DNA of 59,429 nucleotides from Parasutterella muris. Its GTDB lineage: Bacteria; Pseudomonadota; Gammaproteobacteria; Burkholderiales; Burkholderiaceae_F. The notes beneath the pieces are model-generated. The model was not told the origin of the DNA and did no database searches. It saw only the letters and a list, made by a program, of their open reading frames with translations. Below, piece after piece: positions 24,945 to 32,939 of the stretch; positions within the stretch are counted from its first letter, which is position 1; each line of letters begins with the position of its first letter. The DNA lies in assembly GCF_009767915.1 (NCBI RefSeq), contig NZ_WSRP01000017.1:1-59429 (forward strand), given 5' to 3'. The translations under genes were made by a program, and so were the position numbers.

Positions 24945-25271
24945 ATGAAGAAGATTGTTCTCTTGCTCGCCAGCATCGGTTTAATGACAGCCGCTCAGGC
25001 CGCCTACAAAGACGGTACATACGAAGGCGAAGGTGATGGCAACCACGGCAAGATCACAGTTTCCGTAGACGTTAAGGGCGGCAAGATCGCTAACGTTAAG
25101 GTTCTGAAGCACACAGAAACCGACATGATCATTCAGGCCCCGATCGACAACATGATTCCTGAAATCGTTAAGAAGAACGGTGTTGACGGTGTTGAAACTG
25201 TTGCCGGTGCAACAAACTCTTCTAAAGGTATTCAGCAGGCTGTTAAGAACGCCCTTGCTAAAGCTCAGTAA
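24945..25271 (+). CDS. Secreted single-domain FMN-binding protein
   Basis: A 108-residue protein: signal peptide MKKIVLLLASIGLMTAAQA, then one FMN_bind domain containing the ApbE target motif AGATNSS, where Thr90 is the expected covalent FMN attachment residue. Conserved DGTYEGEGDGNHGKI and GGKIANVKVLKH open the domain. In Shewanella/Desulfovibrio-type respiratory flavoproteins this domain is often fused to the FAD domain; here it is a separate periplasmic protein, and the flavoproteins of this window lack it. GGAGTATT precedes the ATG. Codon use (many GTT, AAG, GGT) suggests high expression. A strong terminator follows. Confidence 0.9.
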   Translation: MKKIVLLLASIGLMTAAQAAYKDGTYEGEGDGNHGKITVSVDVKGGKIANVKVLKHTETDMIIQAPIDNMIPEIVKKNGVDGVETVAGATNSSKGIQQAVKNALAKAQ

Positions 25272-25294
25272 TTTGAGTTAGACCTCTTTCGATG

Positions 25295-25326
25295 AATCCG
25301 GATTCTCACGAATCCGGATTTTTTTC
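25295..25326 (+). terminator. Strong intrinsic terminator
   Basis: AATCCGGATT repeated in inverted orientation around CTCACG, followed by a run of Ts and CG. Confidence 0.88.
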
Positions 25327-25395
25327 GTCTTTATCTCTAGTTTCGGGAAGAATCTGTTAATCTACTTAAACGAATAAAACATAAAGGGAGCTGCC

Positions 25396-25905
25396 ATGCA
25401 GGAGAGCGACGGAAATCAGCCGACAGCAGAGACTCCGAGAAATACGATACTTATTGTTGACGATGTCGAATTAAATCGCGACGTGCTTTCAATCATGTTC
25501 TCTCAAAATCACGAAGTGCTTTTTGCGGAGAGCGGACCTGAGGCGATTGAAATCATACAGAAGCAGTCCAATAGCATCTGCGCGATTCTGCTTGACTATT
25601 TGATGCCCGGGATGGACGGTCTGACATTTTTGAAGACTGTTCGCGGTCGGGGGCTTATTGACGATATTCCGGTATTTTTGATTACAGCTTCGCTTGAGCA
25701 CGATGTTGTGCATCGAGCTTACGATTTGGGCGTGATGGATTATATTCAGCGGCCGATTTCTCCCTTTATCGTGCAGCGCAGAATTGAGAATGTGATTGAG
25801 CTGTATCGGACGCGCATACAGTATGCCCGACTTTTAAAATCGCAGAAGCATCTTCTTGAGCGTCTGCAGGCTGCTGAGGACCCAGCTCCGGATATTATGT
25901 TCTAG
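25396..25905 (+). CDS. Single-domain response regulator with C-terminal helix
   Basis: A 169-residue receiver-domain protein. Acidic pocket VDD (D22, D23), phospho-acceptor D67 in LLDYLMPGMDG and T97 in FLITAS are present. The normally conserved lysine before the cis-proline is Arg119 (YIQRPIS). After the receiver (residues ~17-135) a helical tail (RTRIQYARLLKSQKHLLERLQAAED) could form a coiled coil, as in receivers attached to HD-GYP or GGDEF proteins, but no output domain follows. GGGAG upstream of the ATG. No kinase next door. It ends at a bidirectional terminator shared with the cytochrome gene. Confidence 0.85.
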   Translation: MQESDGNQPTAETPRNTILIVDDVELNRDVLSIMFSQNHEVLFAESGPEAIEIIQKQSNSICAILLDYLMPGMDGLTFLKTVRGRGLIDDIPVFLITASLEHDVVHRAYDLGVMDYIQRPISPFIVQRRIENVIELYRTRIQYARLLKSQKHLLERLQAAEDPAPDIMF

Positions 25906-25920
25906 AGAAGAGCATGTAAT

Positions 25921-25949
25921 AAATTCGGCCGCTTTAAGCGGCCGAATTT
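25921..25949. terminator. Bidirectional terminator
   Basis: AAATTCGGCCGC, loop, GCGGCCGAATTT: a perfect 12-bp stem with A/T flanks on both sides, between convergent genes. Confidence 0.85.
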
Positions 25950-25970
25950 ACGTGGTTTGAGAGGTTTTTA

Positions 25971-26324
25971 TCAGGGTACCGTCATATCAAAACGTTTATC
26001 ATCCGCGTTCTTATGGCACTGACGGCAGTACACAACGCTCTGCTGGTGTTCCTTATGGCAAAGTGTGCAGCGCAGCTGACCCGCGTGACTGTCATGAGGA
26101 TTTAAAGCGACTTTCTTTTCCGCGGACGCTTTTGCTAAGTCCGGATAGTTGTGGCATTGCATACAGGTCTTGGATTTGGCGGCTGCAACCGGAGCGGCGC
26201 TCTTGTGGCACTGCTCGCAGCTGACGCCTTTGGTCTGATGCTTCATCATGGTCGGCTGGGCTGAAACCGCGGAACATAATCCGATAAAGAGCAGGGATGC
26301 AAGCGCGAATTTTAATTTTTTCAT
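25971..26324 (-). CDS. Small periplasmic tetraheme cytochrome c (c3/FccA-domain type)
   Basis: A 117-residue protein: signal peptide KKLKFALASLLFIGLCSAVSA, then four CXXCH sites (CEQCH, CMQCH, CTLCH, CRQCH) with extra histidines (MMKHQTKG, NPHDSHAGQ, CHKEHQQ) for bis-His ligation. This is the size and layout of the tetraheme domain of Shewanella flavocytochrome c fumarate reductase, here as a separate subunit. It lies directly downstream of the flavoprotein gene (38 bases, with a stem-loop between), so it is its probable electron donor. Confidence 0.9.
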   Translation of the reverse strand: MKKLKFALASLLFIGLCSAVSAQPTMMKHQTKGVSCEQCHKSAAPVAAAKSKTCMQCHNYPDLAKASAEKKVALNPHDSHAGQLRCTLCHKEHQQSVVYCRQCHKNADDKRFDMTVP

Positions 26325-26332
26325 ATTTTCGG

Positions 26333-26352
26333 ACGGGGCCTTACGGCCCCGT
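26333..26352 (-). other. Intercistronic stem-loop
   Basis: ACGGGGCC, TTAC loop, GGCCCCGT: a perfect 8-bp GC-rich stem in the 38-base gap between flavoprotein stop and cytochrome start, without a T-tract in the reading direction. Probably sets the ratio or stability of the two cistrons. Confidence 0.6.
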
Positions 26353-26362
26353 TTTCTCAGGT

Positions 26363-27943
26363 TTAGTTACCTTCTTTGATGGCTTTGATCGCGTTGTCCG
26401 CAGCGACTCTGCCGCTGGTCATCGCGAACGAAGAGGCAGAGCCTTCGCAGCGCAGGTCATAAGAAGAGTCGTAAAGACCGCCGATGTCCTGACCGACGAC
26501 GTAGAGGTTGTTGATCACGTCGCCCTGAGGATTAAGTGCTTCAAACTTGGGATTGACGGTAACGCCGCCGAGTGTCAGGAAGAAAGCGCGGATGCCTTTA
26601 AGCGCGTAGTAGGGGCCTTTTTCCATGTTGAAAGTAGCCAGATGTTCGGGCAGACGGCCGAATTCCGGATCTTTTCCGGCCTTGGCGTACTCGTTGACCT
26701 TCTGCATGGTTTCGCGGAGGTTCTTAGCGGGAACACCGATCTGAGCGGCCAGATCGTCGATCGTATCGGCCTTAAACGCCCAGCCTCTCTGCTGACCGAT
26801 TTCGAATGTCTTCGGCAGTGCTTTCAGAGGAACGCCTGCGTGAACGATCGCGTTGAACGGAAGCAGAGCGCCTTTGTTGACGAGCTGATCGTATTTCTGC
26901 TGGTCGATGATGTTGTACATCACGCCGCCCGCGCTTGTCATTGCATTGTAAACGTCTACGAATACCGATCCGCGGGATTCGTTAAAGAAGCGTTTGCCGT
27001 GCTGATCTACCCACAGCCAGGGCTGAGCCAGTGCGCAGCGGCCCTGTTTGAGTTCGTCAGCGCCCATGAACTGGTTGATTGGGGGCATATCGGCAAGGTA
27101 AGGCGCGTTGCCTGCGAGCGCGTGCATGCCTTTAACGCCTGCGCCAACGAGCTGAGCCATTTGGATACCGTCACCGGTTCTACCGTCTCCGTTCTTGCCG
27201 TCGGTAACCGGACCGCGGTACCAAACCGGTTCAAACATGCCGAGCGCGGAGGAGTCGTTCACGTACTTAGCGAGCATTTCTTTGTTGGACTCAAAGCCGC
27301 CCGTTGCGAGGATTACTTTCTTTGCTTTGATGATAACTTTTTCGCCTTCACCGTCAACCGCTTCCACGCCGGTGATTTTGCCGTTTTCGACGAGAAGTTT
27401 CTTAGCCGGAGTTTCGGTCAGGATCTTGCCGCCCTTAGCGTTGACTTCTTTGGCAAAGCGCTGGATGATTCCGGCGGCGCCGCCCTTGAAGAGGTGCCAA
27501 GTCATGAGAGATTCATCTTTGGGGTACATGGTACGGATGCCGCGCATTTCAGCGCCTTTATCCATAACCCAGTCGATAGTCTTTCCGGATTCTTCGATCA
27601 GAACGCGCAGGACATGCGGATCGGCTCTGTAGTGATGGAACTGGAGTGCGGCGGTCAGAACCTGGTCAACGGTTGTGTTGATGCCGTTGGCTTTCTGATA
27701 GCGAGTGCCGACACCGAGGGAGCCTTCGGGGAAGTTTCCGCCGCCGCCAAGCGCGGCTTCTTTTTCGAGAACGATCGGTTTAACGCCCTGGTCAACCGCG
27801 CTCTGAGCGGCTGCAAGGCCGGAGAGGCCGCCGCCGACGATGACGAGGTCGGTTTCATAAACTTGTGTTGCAAAAGCCGGGGCTGAGAAAGCGGCTGTCA
27901 GTGCGGATGTGATGGCAAGCGCCATTAACTGTCTGCGAAGCAT
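26363..27943 (-). CDS. Exported fumarate-reductase-like flavoprotein (FAD_binding_2)
   Basis: A 526-residue protein. Signal peptide LRRQLMALAITSALTAAFSAPAFA, then the FAD dinucleotide fold DLVIVGGGLSGLAAAQSAVDQG (~33-54) with VLEKEAALGGGGNF, VILATGGFESNKEMLAKY and the C-terminal NNLYVVGQDIGG. The capping region contains KRFFNESRG, in the position of substrate-binding and proton-relay residues of this family. It lacks heme and FMN domains; the tetraheme cytochrome downstream is the likely donor. Family members reduce fumarate, urocanate, methacrylate, cinnamates and other enoates; the substrate here cannot be told. A divergent LysR starts 126 bases upstream. Confidence 0.88.
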   Translation of the reverse strand: MLRRQLMALAITSALTAAFSAPAFATQVYETDLVIVGGGLSGLAAAQSAVDQGVKPIVLEKEAALGGGGNFPEGSLGVGTRYQKANGINTTVDQVLTAALQFHHYRADPHVLRVLIEESGKTIDWVMDKGAEMRGIRTMYPKDESLMTWHLFKGGAAGIIQRFAKEVNAKGGKILTETPAKKLLVENGKITGVEAVDGEGEKVIIKAKKVILATGGFESNKEMLAKYVNDSSALGMFEPVWYRGPVTDGKNGDGRTGDGIQMAQLVGAGVKGMHALAGNAPYLADMPPINQFMGADELKQGRCALAQPWLWVDQHGKRFFNESRGSVFVDVYNAMTSAGGVMYNIIDQQKYDQLVNKGALLPFNAIVHAGVPLKALPKTFEIGQQRGWAFKADTIDDLAAQIGVPAKNLRETMQKVNEYAKAGKDPEFGRLPEHLATFNMEKGPYYALKGIRAFFLTLGGVTVNPKFEALNPQGDVINNLYVVGQDIGGLYDSSYDLRCEGSASSFAMTSGRVAADNAIKAIKEGN

Positions 27944-28017
27944 AGTGAATTCTCCTTGAAGAAAATATTTATTTGTGCTGCAGGCAAAAGATTAGCAAGC
28001 TGACGGTTTCGTTAGAT

Positions 28018-28032
28018 ATGCAATTATTGCAT
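28018..28032. promoter_or_regulatory. Palindromic operator candidate in the divergent LysR/flavoprotein promoter
   Basis: ATGCAATTATTGCAT is a perfect 7-1-7 palindrome, 38 bases before the LysR start and 75 bases before the flavoprotein start. LysR proteins bind T-N11-A dyads in such divergent regions. A half-like ATGCAAAT lies at ~28050. Confidence 0.6.
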
Positions 28033-28069
28033 TAGACTAATTGAGTTAAATGCAAATGAGATAAGTGAA

Positions 28070-29062
28070 ATGTCGGATGTACTCAAGCTTTCTCTGGAAG
28101 ATATTTCCTTTTTGATGGAGTTGGAAAAGAGCGGCGTTGTGCTGAAGGCCGGTTCTGTGTTCAATATGTCTCCTTCGACCGCGAGCAGAAATCTGACGAG
28201 GATTAGCGGCTACTTTCCCACACCGATTTTTAAATTTGAAGGCGGCTCCTGGAGAGCGACGGATTACTTTAAGCTGATTCGTCCGAATCTCATTGAGATG
28301 ATTAAAAACGCGCAGACGCTGATGGCGCAGAGTTTTGACGCGAAGACTTCGGAGCGGACGTATGTGATTTCGTGCATGATGACCGAGGTGGAGCATGTCG
28401 TCGGCGGTATTCTGCCGAAGCTCATGGAGCGTTCGCCGCGCTCGAGACTGGACTTGAGCAAGCATGAAAACGAGCTTGCCGCGGTGGTTAACGGACTGGC
28501 GGATTTTGCGATTGTGACCGCAGTCGGACTTCCCGCGGATGTGCATGTGATGCGTCTTTATCCCGTAACGCGCGTCATCCTGGTGCGCAGAAATCATCCT
28601 CTCACATTTGAGCGGCGTCAGCTCACCAAAAAGATTCTGATTCCGTATGATCGGGTATCGATTCTCACCGGACGAAGTGCTTCCTGGACGAGTCCCGAGC
28701 AGAATATTTTTCCGTATGAGCGCTATATGGAGCACACGCGTTATTCGACATCACGGTTTCACACGGCTTGGGAGGCTATGTCAAAAACCGACCTGATCTG
28801 TGTCTGCGGATGGAGAGCAGCGGAAATCGCGATGCGCTCGCATGATTTGGTTGCGCTTCCGCTTCCGATCGATGCGGAAGAGGATGAGCTTTGGAATGTT
28901 CTGATTTGGTCGGATGTGCGGCATAAAGATCCGGCGATTATTTGGATGCGATCGCTATTTAGCGAATGGGCTCAGGAGGAAGCCGCCCGTATTGCGGAAC
29001 TTGAAGAGAAAGGAAAAGGACCGCCTACCTATAAAAAGCGGCGGTCCTCTGCAGGCGTTTAG
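28070..29062 (+). CDS. LysR-family regulator of the flavoprotein operon
   Basis: A 330-residue LysR-type regulator. The N-terminal HTH is LEDISFLMELEKSGVVLKAG then MSPSTASRNLTRISGYFP (~8-52), somewhat divergent from the classical motif; a linker helix and a two-lobe effector domain follow (YVISCMMTEVEHVVGGIL..., ILVRRNHPL). The C-terminal ~25 residues are charged (EEKGKGPPTYKKRR). It is divergent from the flavoprotein-cytochrome operon and is its probable substrate-responsive activator. It ends 6 bases from the convergent fabI stop, so there is no room for a separate terminator. Confidence 0.8.
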   Translation: MSDVLKLSLEDISFLMELEKSGVVLKAGSVFNMSPSTASRNLTRISGYFPTPIFKFEGGSWRATDYFKLIRPNLIEMIKNAQTLMAQSFDAKTSERTYVISCMMTEVEHVVGGILPKLMERSPRSRLDLSKHENELAAVVNGLADFAIVTAVGLPADVHVMRLYPVTRVILVRRNHPLTFERRQLTKKILIPYDRVSILTGRSASWTSPEQNIFPYERYMEHTRYSTSRFHTAWEAMSKTDLICVCGWRAAEIAMRSHDLVALPLPIDAEEDELWNVLIWSDVRHKDPAIIWMRSLFSEWAQEEAARIAELEEKGKGPPTYKKRRSSAGV

Positions 29063-29068
29063 AAGAAA

Positions 29069-29866
29069 TTATGCTTCTTCGGGCGGGATGACGCAGGCGA
29101 GCGCGTTAAATCCCGCGTCGACATAAAGGGTTTCCGCGGTAATGCCGAACGAGGAATCGGAGAGAAGGAACGCGGCAGCGTTTCCGACGTCTTCGATAGA
29201 AACGAGCGATCTCAGCGGGCTGACCGAGCGGCTTTGCGCAAGCATTGTGCCGAAGTTTTTAATACCGCTTGCGGCAAGCGTTTTAATCGGTCCGCAGGAG
29301 ATGGTGTTGGCGCGCATGCCTTTGGGGCCGATGTCGGCGGAGATATATCGGGTCGCAGCTTCAAGCGCCGCCTTGCACAGTCCCATAGTGTTGTAGTTGG
29401 GGACGATTTTTTCTCCGCCGAGGTAGGAGAGCGTGAGAAGGGACGCTTTGTGTCCTTCCATCTGAGGAAGAAGCTTCTTAGCGAGCGCGGCGTAGGAATA
29501 TACGGAGATATTCATGGCCGAGAGAAAGCCCTCGCGCGTGATGCCTTCCAGGAAACTTCCGCTGATGGCTTCGCGGGGCGCCCAGCCGATGGAGTGCACA
29601 AAACCGTCGAAGCCGTCGGACCAGCGGTTGGCAAGTTCCAGCGCCGCCAGATCAACGGATTCGTCGGAAGAGACGTCAAGTTTGATGACCTGACCGGCTC
29701 CGAGCTCGTCGGCAAAGCCCTGGACTCTGTCTTTAAAGCGTTCGTTATTGTAGGAAAGCGCGAGCTGAGCTCCTTCGCGAGCGCAGGCCTGAGCGATACC
29801 ATAGGCAATAGAGCGGTTTGAAGAAATACCGGTAATCAGGAATTTTTTTCCAGCAAGCAATGCCAT
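29069..29866 (-). CDS. fabI: Enoyl-ACP reductase (NADH) FabI
   Basis: A 265-residue short-chain dehydrogenase of the FabI type, which reduces trans-2-enoyl-ACP in the last step of fatty-acid elongation. The cofactor site is LITGISSNRSIAYGIA; catalytic residues are Tyr148 (LSYLGGE), Tyr158 and Lys165 (YNTMGLCK), with the family spacing Y-x6-K. ANTISCGPIKTLAASGI is the flexible substrate loop of triclosan-sensitive FabI. Length matches E. coli (262). It shares the minus strand with the iron ABC operon 41 bases upstream and may be partly cotranscribed with it, an odd pairing. Confidence 0.95.
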   Translation of the reverse strand: MALLAGKKFLITGISSNRSIAYGIAQACAREGAQLALSYNNERFKDRVQGFADELGAGQVIKLDVSSDESVDLAALELANRWSDGFDGFVHSIGWAPREAISGSFLEGITREGFLSAMNISVYSYAALAKKLLPQMEGHKASLLTLSYLGGEKIVPNYNTMGLCKAALEAATRYISADIGPKGMRANTISCGPIKTLAASGIKNFGTMLAQSRSVSPLRSLVSIEDVGNAAAFLLSDSSFGITAETLYVDAGFNALACVIPPEEA

Positions 29867-29907
29867 TTTGTTCTTTCCGTAGAAAATAATTAGAGAATTG
29901 TACTTCG

Positions 29908-30711
29908 TTATTTTGTCTTGTCTTGCGCTCCAAGAGCGACCACTGCAGCGTATCCCGGGCGTTCCGGTATATTGAGCGGCTCGATTCGGACGGGCAGACC
30001 GAAGCTTTTTTCCAGATTTTGCGCCGTCACAACTTCTTTGACCGCACCGAAAGCGGTGGAACCGTCCCGCATCAGCACAAGCGCTTTATTTGCGATTTCC
30101 AGTGCGTGAGTCGGGTAGTGTGTATTGATGACAGATCCGATTTTGAGTTCCTGGGAGAGTCGGCTGAGCAGCTGCAGGATCATCAGCTGATTTTTAAAAT
30201 CCAAGTTGCTTTCCGGTTCGTCGAGGACCAAAAGTTTAGGTTCGCAGCAGAGCGCACGCGCAAGCAGCGCGACCTGATATTGGCCGCCTGAAATTTCGTT
30301 GCAGAGGTAATTCGCAAAAGGCTCGATTCCGGTGATTTCAATCGCTTTATCTGCCGCAATCCAGTCTTTTTTAGAAGGAGACTGAAAAGAGCCCCAGCGG
30401 GAAGTTCTGCCGAGAACAACCATTTCGCGGACCGTGAGGGCCAAGACATTGGATTTAGCCTGAGGCACATAAGCGATGTTCTTCCAAAGCGACTTGCAGT
30501 CATTGGGTTTTAGAGCTTTTCCGTCGATCAGTTCTTCTCCGTCCGACCAGTGCTGAAGGCCGAGAAGGCACTTTAAAAGCGTTGTTTTACCGGCTCCGTT
30601 GCGGCCGAGGATCGCGACGATATCGGACGAATTAAAACTGAAGTTCAGGTTATGAAGAACTTCTTTTCCGTGCGGATAGGTAAATGAGCCGTTTCTGACT
30701 TCGATCTGCAT
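29908..30711 (-). CDS. Iron-chelate ABC transporter ATP-binding protein
   Basis: A 267-residue FepC/FecE-type ATPase: Walker A LGRNGAGKTT (~35-44), Q-loop VPQAKSN, signature EISGGQYQVALLARAL (a Gln-Tyr variant), Walker B LLVLDEPESNLD and H-loop NTHYP. The remainder fits siderophore/haem/B12 importers. Third gene of the order binding protein-permease-ATPase; the permease stops 12 bases before its start. Located on the inner side of the membrane. Confidence 0.9.
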   Translation of the reverse strand: MQIEVRNGSFTYPHGKEVLHNLNFSFNSSDIVAILGRNGAGKTTLLKCLLGLQHWSDGEELIDGKALKPNDCKSLWKNIAYVPQAKSNVLALTVREMVVLGRTSRWGSFQSPSKKDWIAADKAIEITGIEPFANYLCNEISGGQYQVALLARALCCEPKLLVLDEPESNLDFKNQLMILQLLSRLSQELKIGSVINTHYPTHALEIANKALVLMRDGSTAFGAVKEVVTAQNLEKSFGLPVRIEPLNIPERPGYAAVVALGAQDKTK

Positions 30712-30723
30712 GATTGTGCGCTC

Positions 30724-31713
30724 CTAAAGCCGTGCGCGGCCGTGCCGAAGGATGATCAGGAAGACGGGCGCGCCGATCACCGCGGTGAGAACGGACACCG
30801 GGATTTCGACCTCAGTGGCGCTGCGCGCGACGGTATCCGCGGCCAGCAGGAAAAGTCCGCCGAAAACCAAGGAGGCGGGCACCACCGCATTATTGTTGCT
30901 TCCGACGAGCAGCCGGCAGAAATGCGGGATCAGCAGACCGACCCAGCTGATGATGCCGAAGAGGCTGACCACACAGGCCGAGATGAGCGTCGCGCAGAGG
31001 ATGCAGACGGCTCTGAGGCGCGCGACCGGAATACCGAGGCTGCGGGCTTCGTCTTCAGGCATGCAGAGCGCGTTCATTTTCCAGCGCAGGATATAAAGGA
31101 TCAGTGAAGAGAAGCCGATCACGGGAGCCGCGCTATAGAGATTATCCATTTTTGCGCCGCTGAGGCTTCCGAGCATCCAGTACGTAATGGACGGGAGGAC
31201 ATCCTGAGGGTCGGCGACAAATTTGACGAGATTGATCAGAGCGGTAAAGAGAGCTCCGATGACAAGGCCCGAGAGGATGAGCATTAAGAGTGTTCTTTGA
31301 CCGCGGACTGAACTGACCGAATAGGCGAGGAAGACGGAGATGAGTCCGAAGAAAAAGGAGACGATCTGCAGGAGCGGTCCTTCGAATCCGAAAAGAATAG
31401 CAAGTACCGCGCCGAAGGCCGCGCCGGAGGTTACGCCCAAGGTATCGGGGGTTGCGAGCGGATTATTAAAGATTGCCTGAAAGGCGGCTCCGGCGACAGA
31501 AAGTCCGGCTCCTGCGATCACGGCGAGCAGAATTCTCGGCAGGCGCACGCTGCCGATGACCATTGATTCTGTAGAGTCTGCGCCGCCTGTAAAAAGCGCT
31601 GAGGCGAGTGAGCTGAAATCAACAGCAAAGCGGCCGATGCCAAGCGAAGCGATCATGAGGACGGCCAGAGCTGCCAGCGCGAAAGCTAAGAGGAGTTTGG
31701 TTTTAGCGTTCAA
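30724..31713 (-). CDS. FecCD-family ABC permease (iron chelate/B12)
   Basis: A 329-residue permease with the FecCD/BtuC pattern: LASLGIGRFAVDF near the start, GSVRLPRILLAVIAGAGLSVAGAAFQAIFNNPLATPDTLGVTSGAAFGA (read in parts) as the conserved first motif, LILSGLVIGALFTALI mid-way and GIISWVGLLIPHFCRLLVG near the C-terminus; about ten helices in this family. It pairs with the ATPase downstream and binding protein upstream (11 bases apart). The substrate is an iron chelate or corrinoid; not resolved. Confidence 0.92.
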   Translation of the reverse strand: MNAKTKLLLAFALAALAVLMIASLGIGRFAVDFSSLASALFTGGADSTESMVIGSVRLPRILLAVIAGAGLSVAGAAFQAIFNNPLATPDTLGVTSGAAFGAVLAILFGFEGPLLQIVSFFFGLISVFLAYSVSSVRGQRTLLMLILSGLVIGALFTALINLVKFVADPQDVLPSITYWMLGSLSGAKMDNLYSAAPVIGFSSLILYILRWKMNALCMPEDEARSLGIPVARLRAVCILCATLISACVVSLFGIISWVGLLIPHFCRLLVGSNNNAVVPASLVFGGLFLLAADTVARSATEVEIPVSVLTAVIGAPVFLIILRHGRARL

Positions 31714-31724
31714 GTTAACAGCTC

Positions 31725-32822
31725 CTATGCGGCGCCCGGCGTCGGAGTTGAGATTTTCATCGGTTTAGGCTCAAAGAGTTTCTTTAACTGCTCATTCGTG
31801 AGTTCGATACCGAAGACCTCCCGATAGTATTTCCGTGCTTCATTATTGAGGTCGATATCTTTGAATTGTTCCGGGTAGATCTTTTTAGCGAGCCAATAAA
31901 GAAGGACGGGAGAATCCGCAGACGGCGTATAGGTTCGGTAAAAGCCGAGCGGCAGCTTGTAGACCTCTTTATTTTTAACCGCGCTGATCGGCGCCCACAG
32001 CGGATTCTTTATGAGATTTTCCGCCGTATCCGGCGTGAAGTTCGTGATCAGAATGACATCCGGGTTCCAGCTGTAGATTTGCTCCATATTGACCTGCGCG
32101 TTTGCGGTTTTAGCGGGTATGGATTCCGAGACATTTTTTGCGCCGACCGCTTCTGCCCAATACTGACCAAAGAAATTTTTACCGCTGGTAGTGACCTTAT
32201 TGTTCTGATTCTGATAAATCCAGAGGACTTTTTTTCTATTCTGAGGCGCGATGGATTTTGTTCTTTCTTCGATCAGCGCTTTTACATTTTCGGCGTATTT
32301 AGAGGCTTTATCGGCTTTTGCGTGATCCGGAAAAAGTTCGTCGAGTGTTTTAATCCAGCTTTTATAGGTTCTGACCGCATCGTACTTTTGAGCGGACGTT
32401 GAGAAAGCGACGGTTGGAATTCCAGCGGCTTCAAGCTTAGAGAGGGACTGTTTATCTGCGGCATTGACGAGGACAACATCGGGTTTGAGCTTAAGCACGG
32501 ACTCGATATTGAGGACATTTCCCTTCATAAAGCCGGTATTTGCTTTTGTGATATCCGGATAAATTTCTGAGAGCAGACCGTTTTGGGCTGCCGCCATTGA
32601 GCTCGGATGAATGCCGATGATTTTGTCAGCGCTGTTGAGATAGAGCGTAAGTACGGAAGGCAGCGGATAGATATTGGTGATTAGGATCCGGTTGAGGGAG
32701 TCGGGTACTTCGGCGGTATGGCCGGTTTCATCGGTGACGATGCGCGCAGCGGCCGAGCTGATAAAGAGTGCAGCTGAAGTGAGCAGAGCGAGGATCTTGC
32801 ACGATGTGTTCATTTTTTTCAT
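31725..32822 (-). CDS. Periplasmic iron-chelate-type substrate-binding protein
   Basis: A 365-residue cluster A-II/III (TroA/BtuF-like) binding protein: signal peptide CKILALLTSAALFISSAAA, then RIVTDETGHTAEVPDSLNRI, the classical entry to the first lobe, with ESVLKLKPDVVLVN and a connecting long helix. The C-terminus has a KPMKISTPTPGAA tail. First gene of a three-gene importer operon. No clear Fur box is visible in the 60 bases upstream, and the start may be either of two close ATGs (32822, 32813). Ferric siderophore or haem are plausible ligands. Confidence 0.88.
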   Translation of the reverse strand: MKKMNTSCKILALLTSAALFISSAAARIVTDETGHTAEVPDSLNRILITNIYPLPSVLTLYLNSADKIIGIHPSSMAAAQNGLLSEIYPDITKANTGFMKGNVLNIESVLKLKPDVVLVNAADKQSLSKLEAAGIPTVAFSTSAQKYDAVRTYKSWIKTLDELFPDHAKADKASKYAENVKALIEERTKSIAPQNRKKVLWIYQNQNNKVTTSGKNFFGQYWAEAVGAKNVSESIPAKTANAQVNMEQIYSWNPDVILITNFTPDTAENLIKNPLWAPISAVKNKEVYKLPLGFYRTYTPSADSPVLLYWLAKKIYPEQFKDIDLNNEARKYYREVFGIELTNEQLKKLFEPKPMKISTPTPGAA

Positions 32823-32885
32823 TTGAGGTTAACTGTTTTTGTCATTGTTGCACAAAGCCGGCCTCAAAAAATAAAGCGAGTCCTC

Positions 32886-32917
32886 TGAAAAAAGCGAAGG
32901 CCGCTTGAAGCGGCCTT
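32886..32917 (-). terminator. Terminator of the PpiC gene
   Basis: AAGGCCGC, TTGAA, GCGGCCTT; on the minus strand it is followed by CGC and six Ts. It separates the isomerase gene from the iron operon. Confidence 0.8.
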
Positions 32918-32939
32918 GCAGTCCTAATTCAAAACTGAA

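Noticed and set aside
26297-27886. 529-codon plus-strand open frame
   Set aside because: It is the antisense of the flavoprotein gene at 26363-27943, whose motifs are certain; the plus-strand translation has no family features and arises from GC-biased codons.
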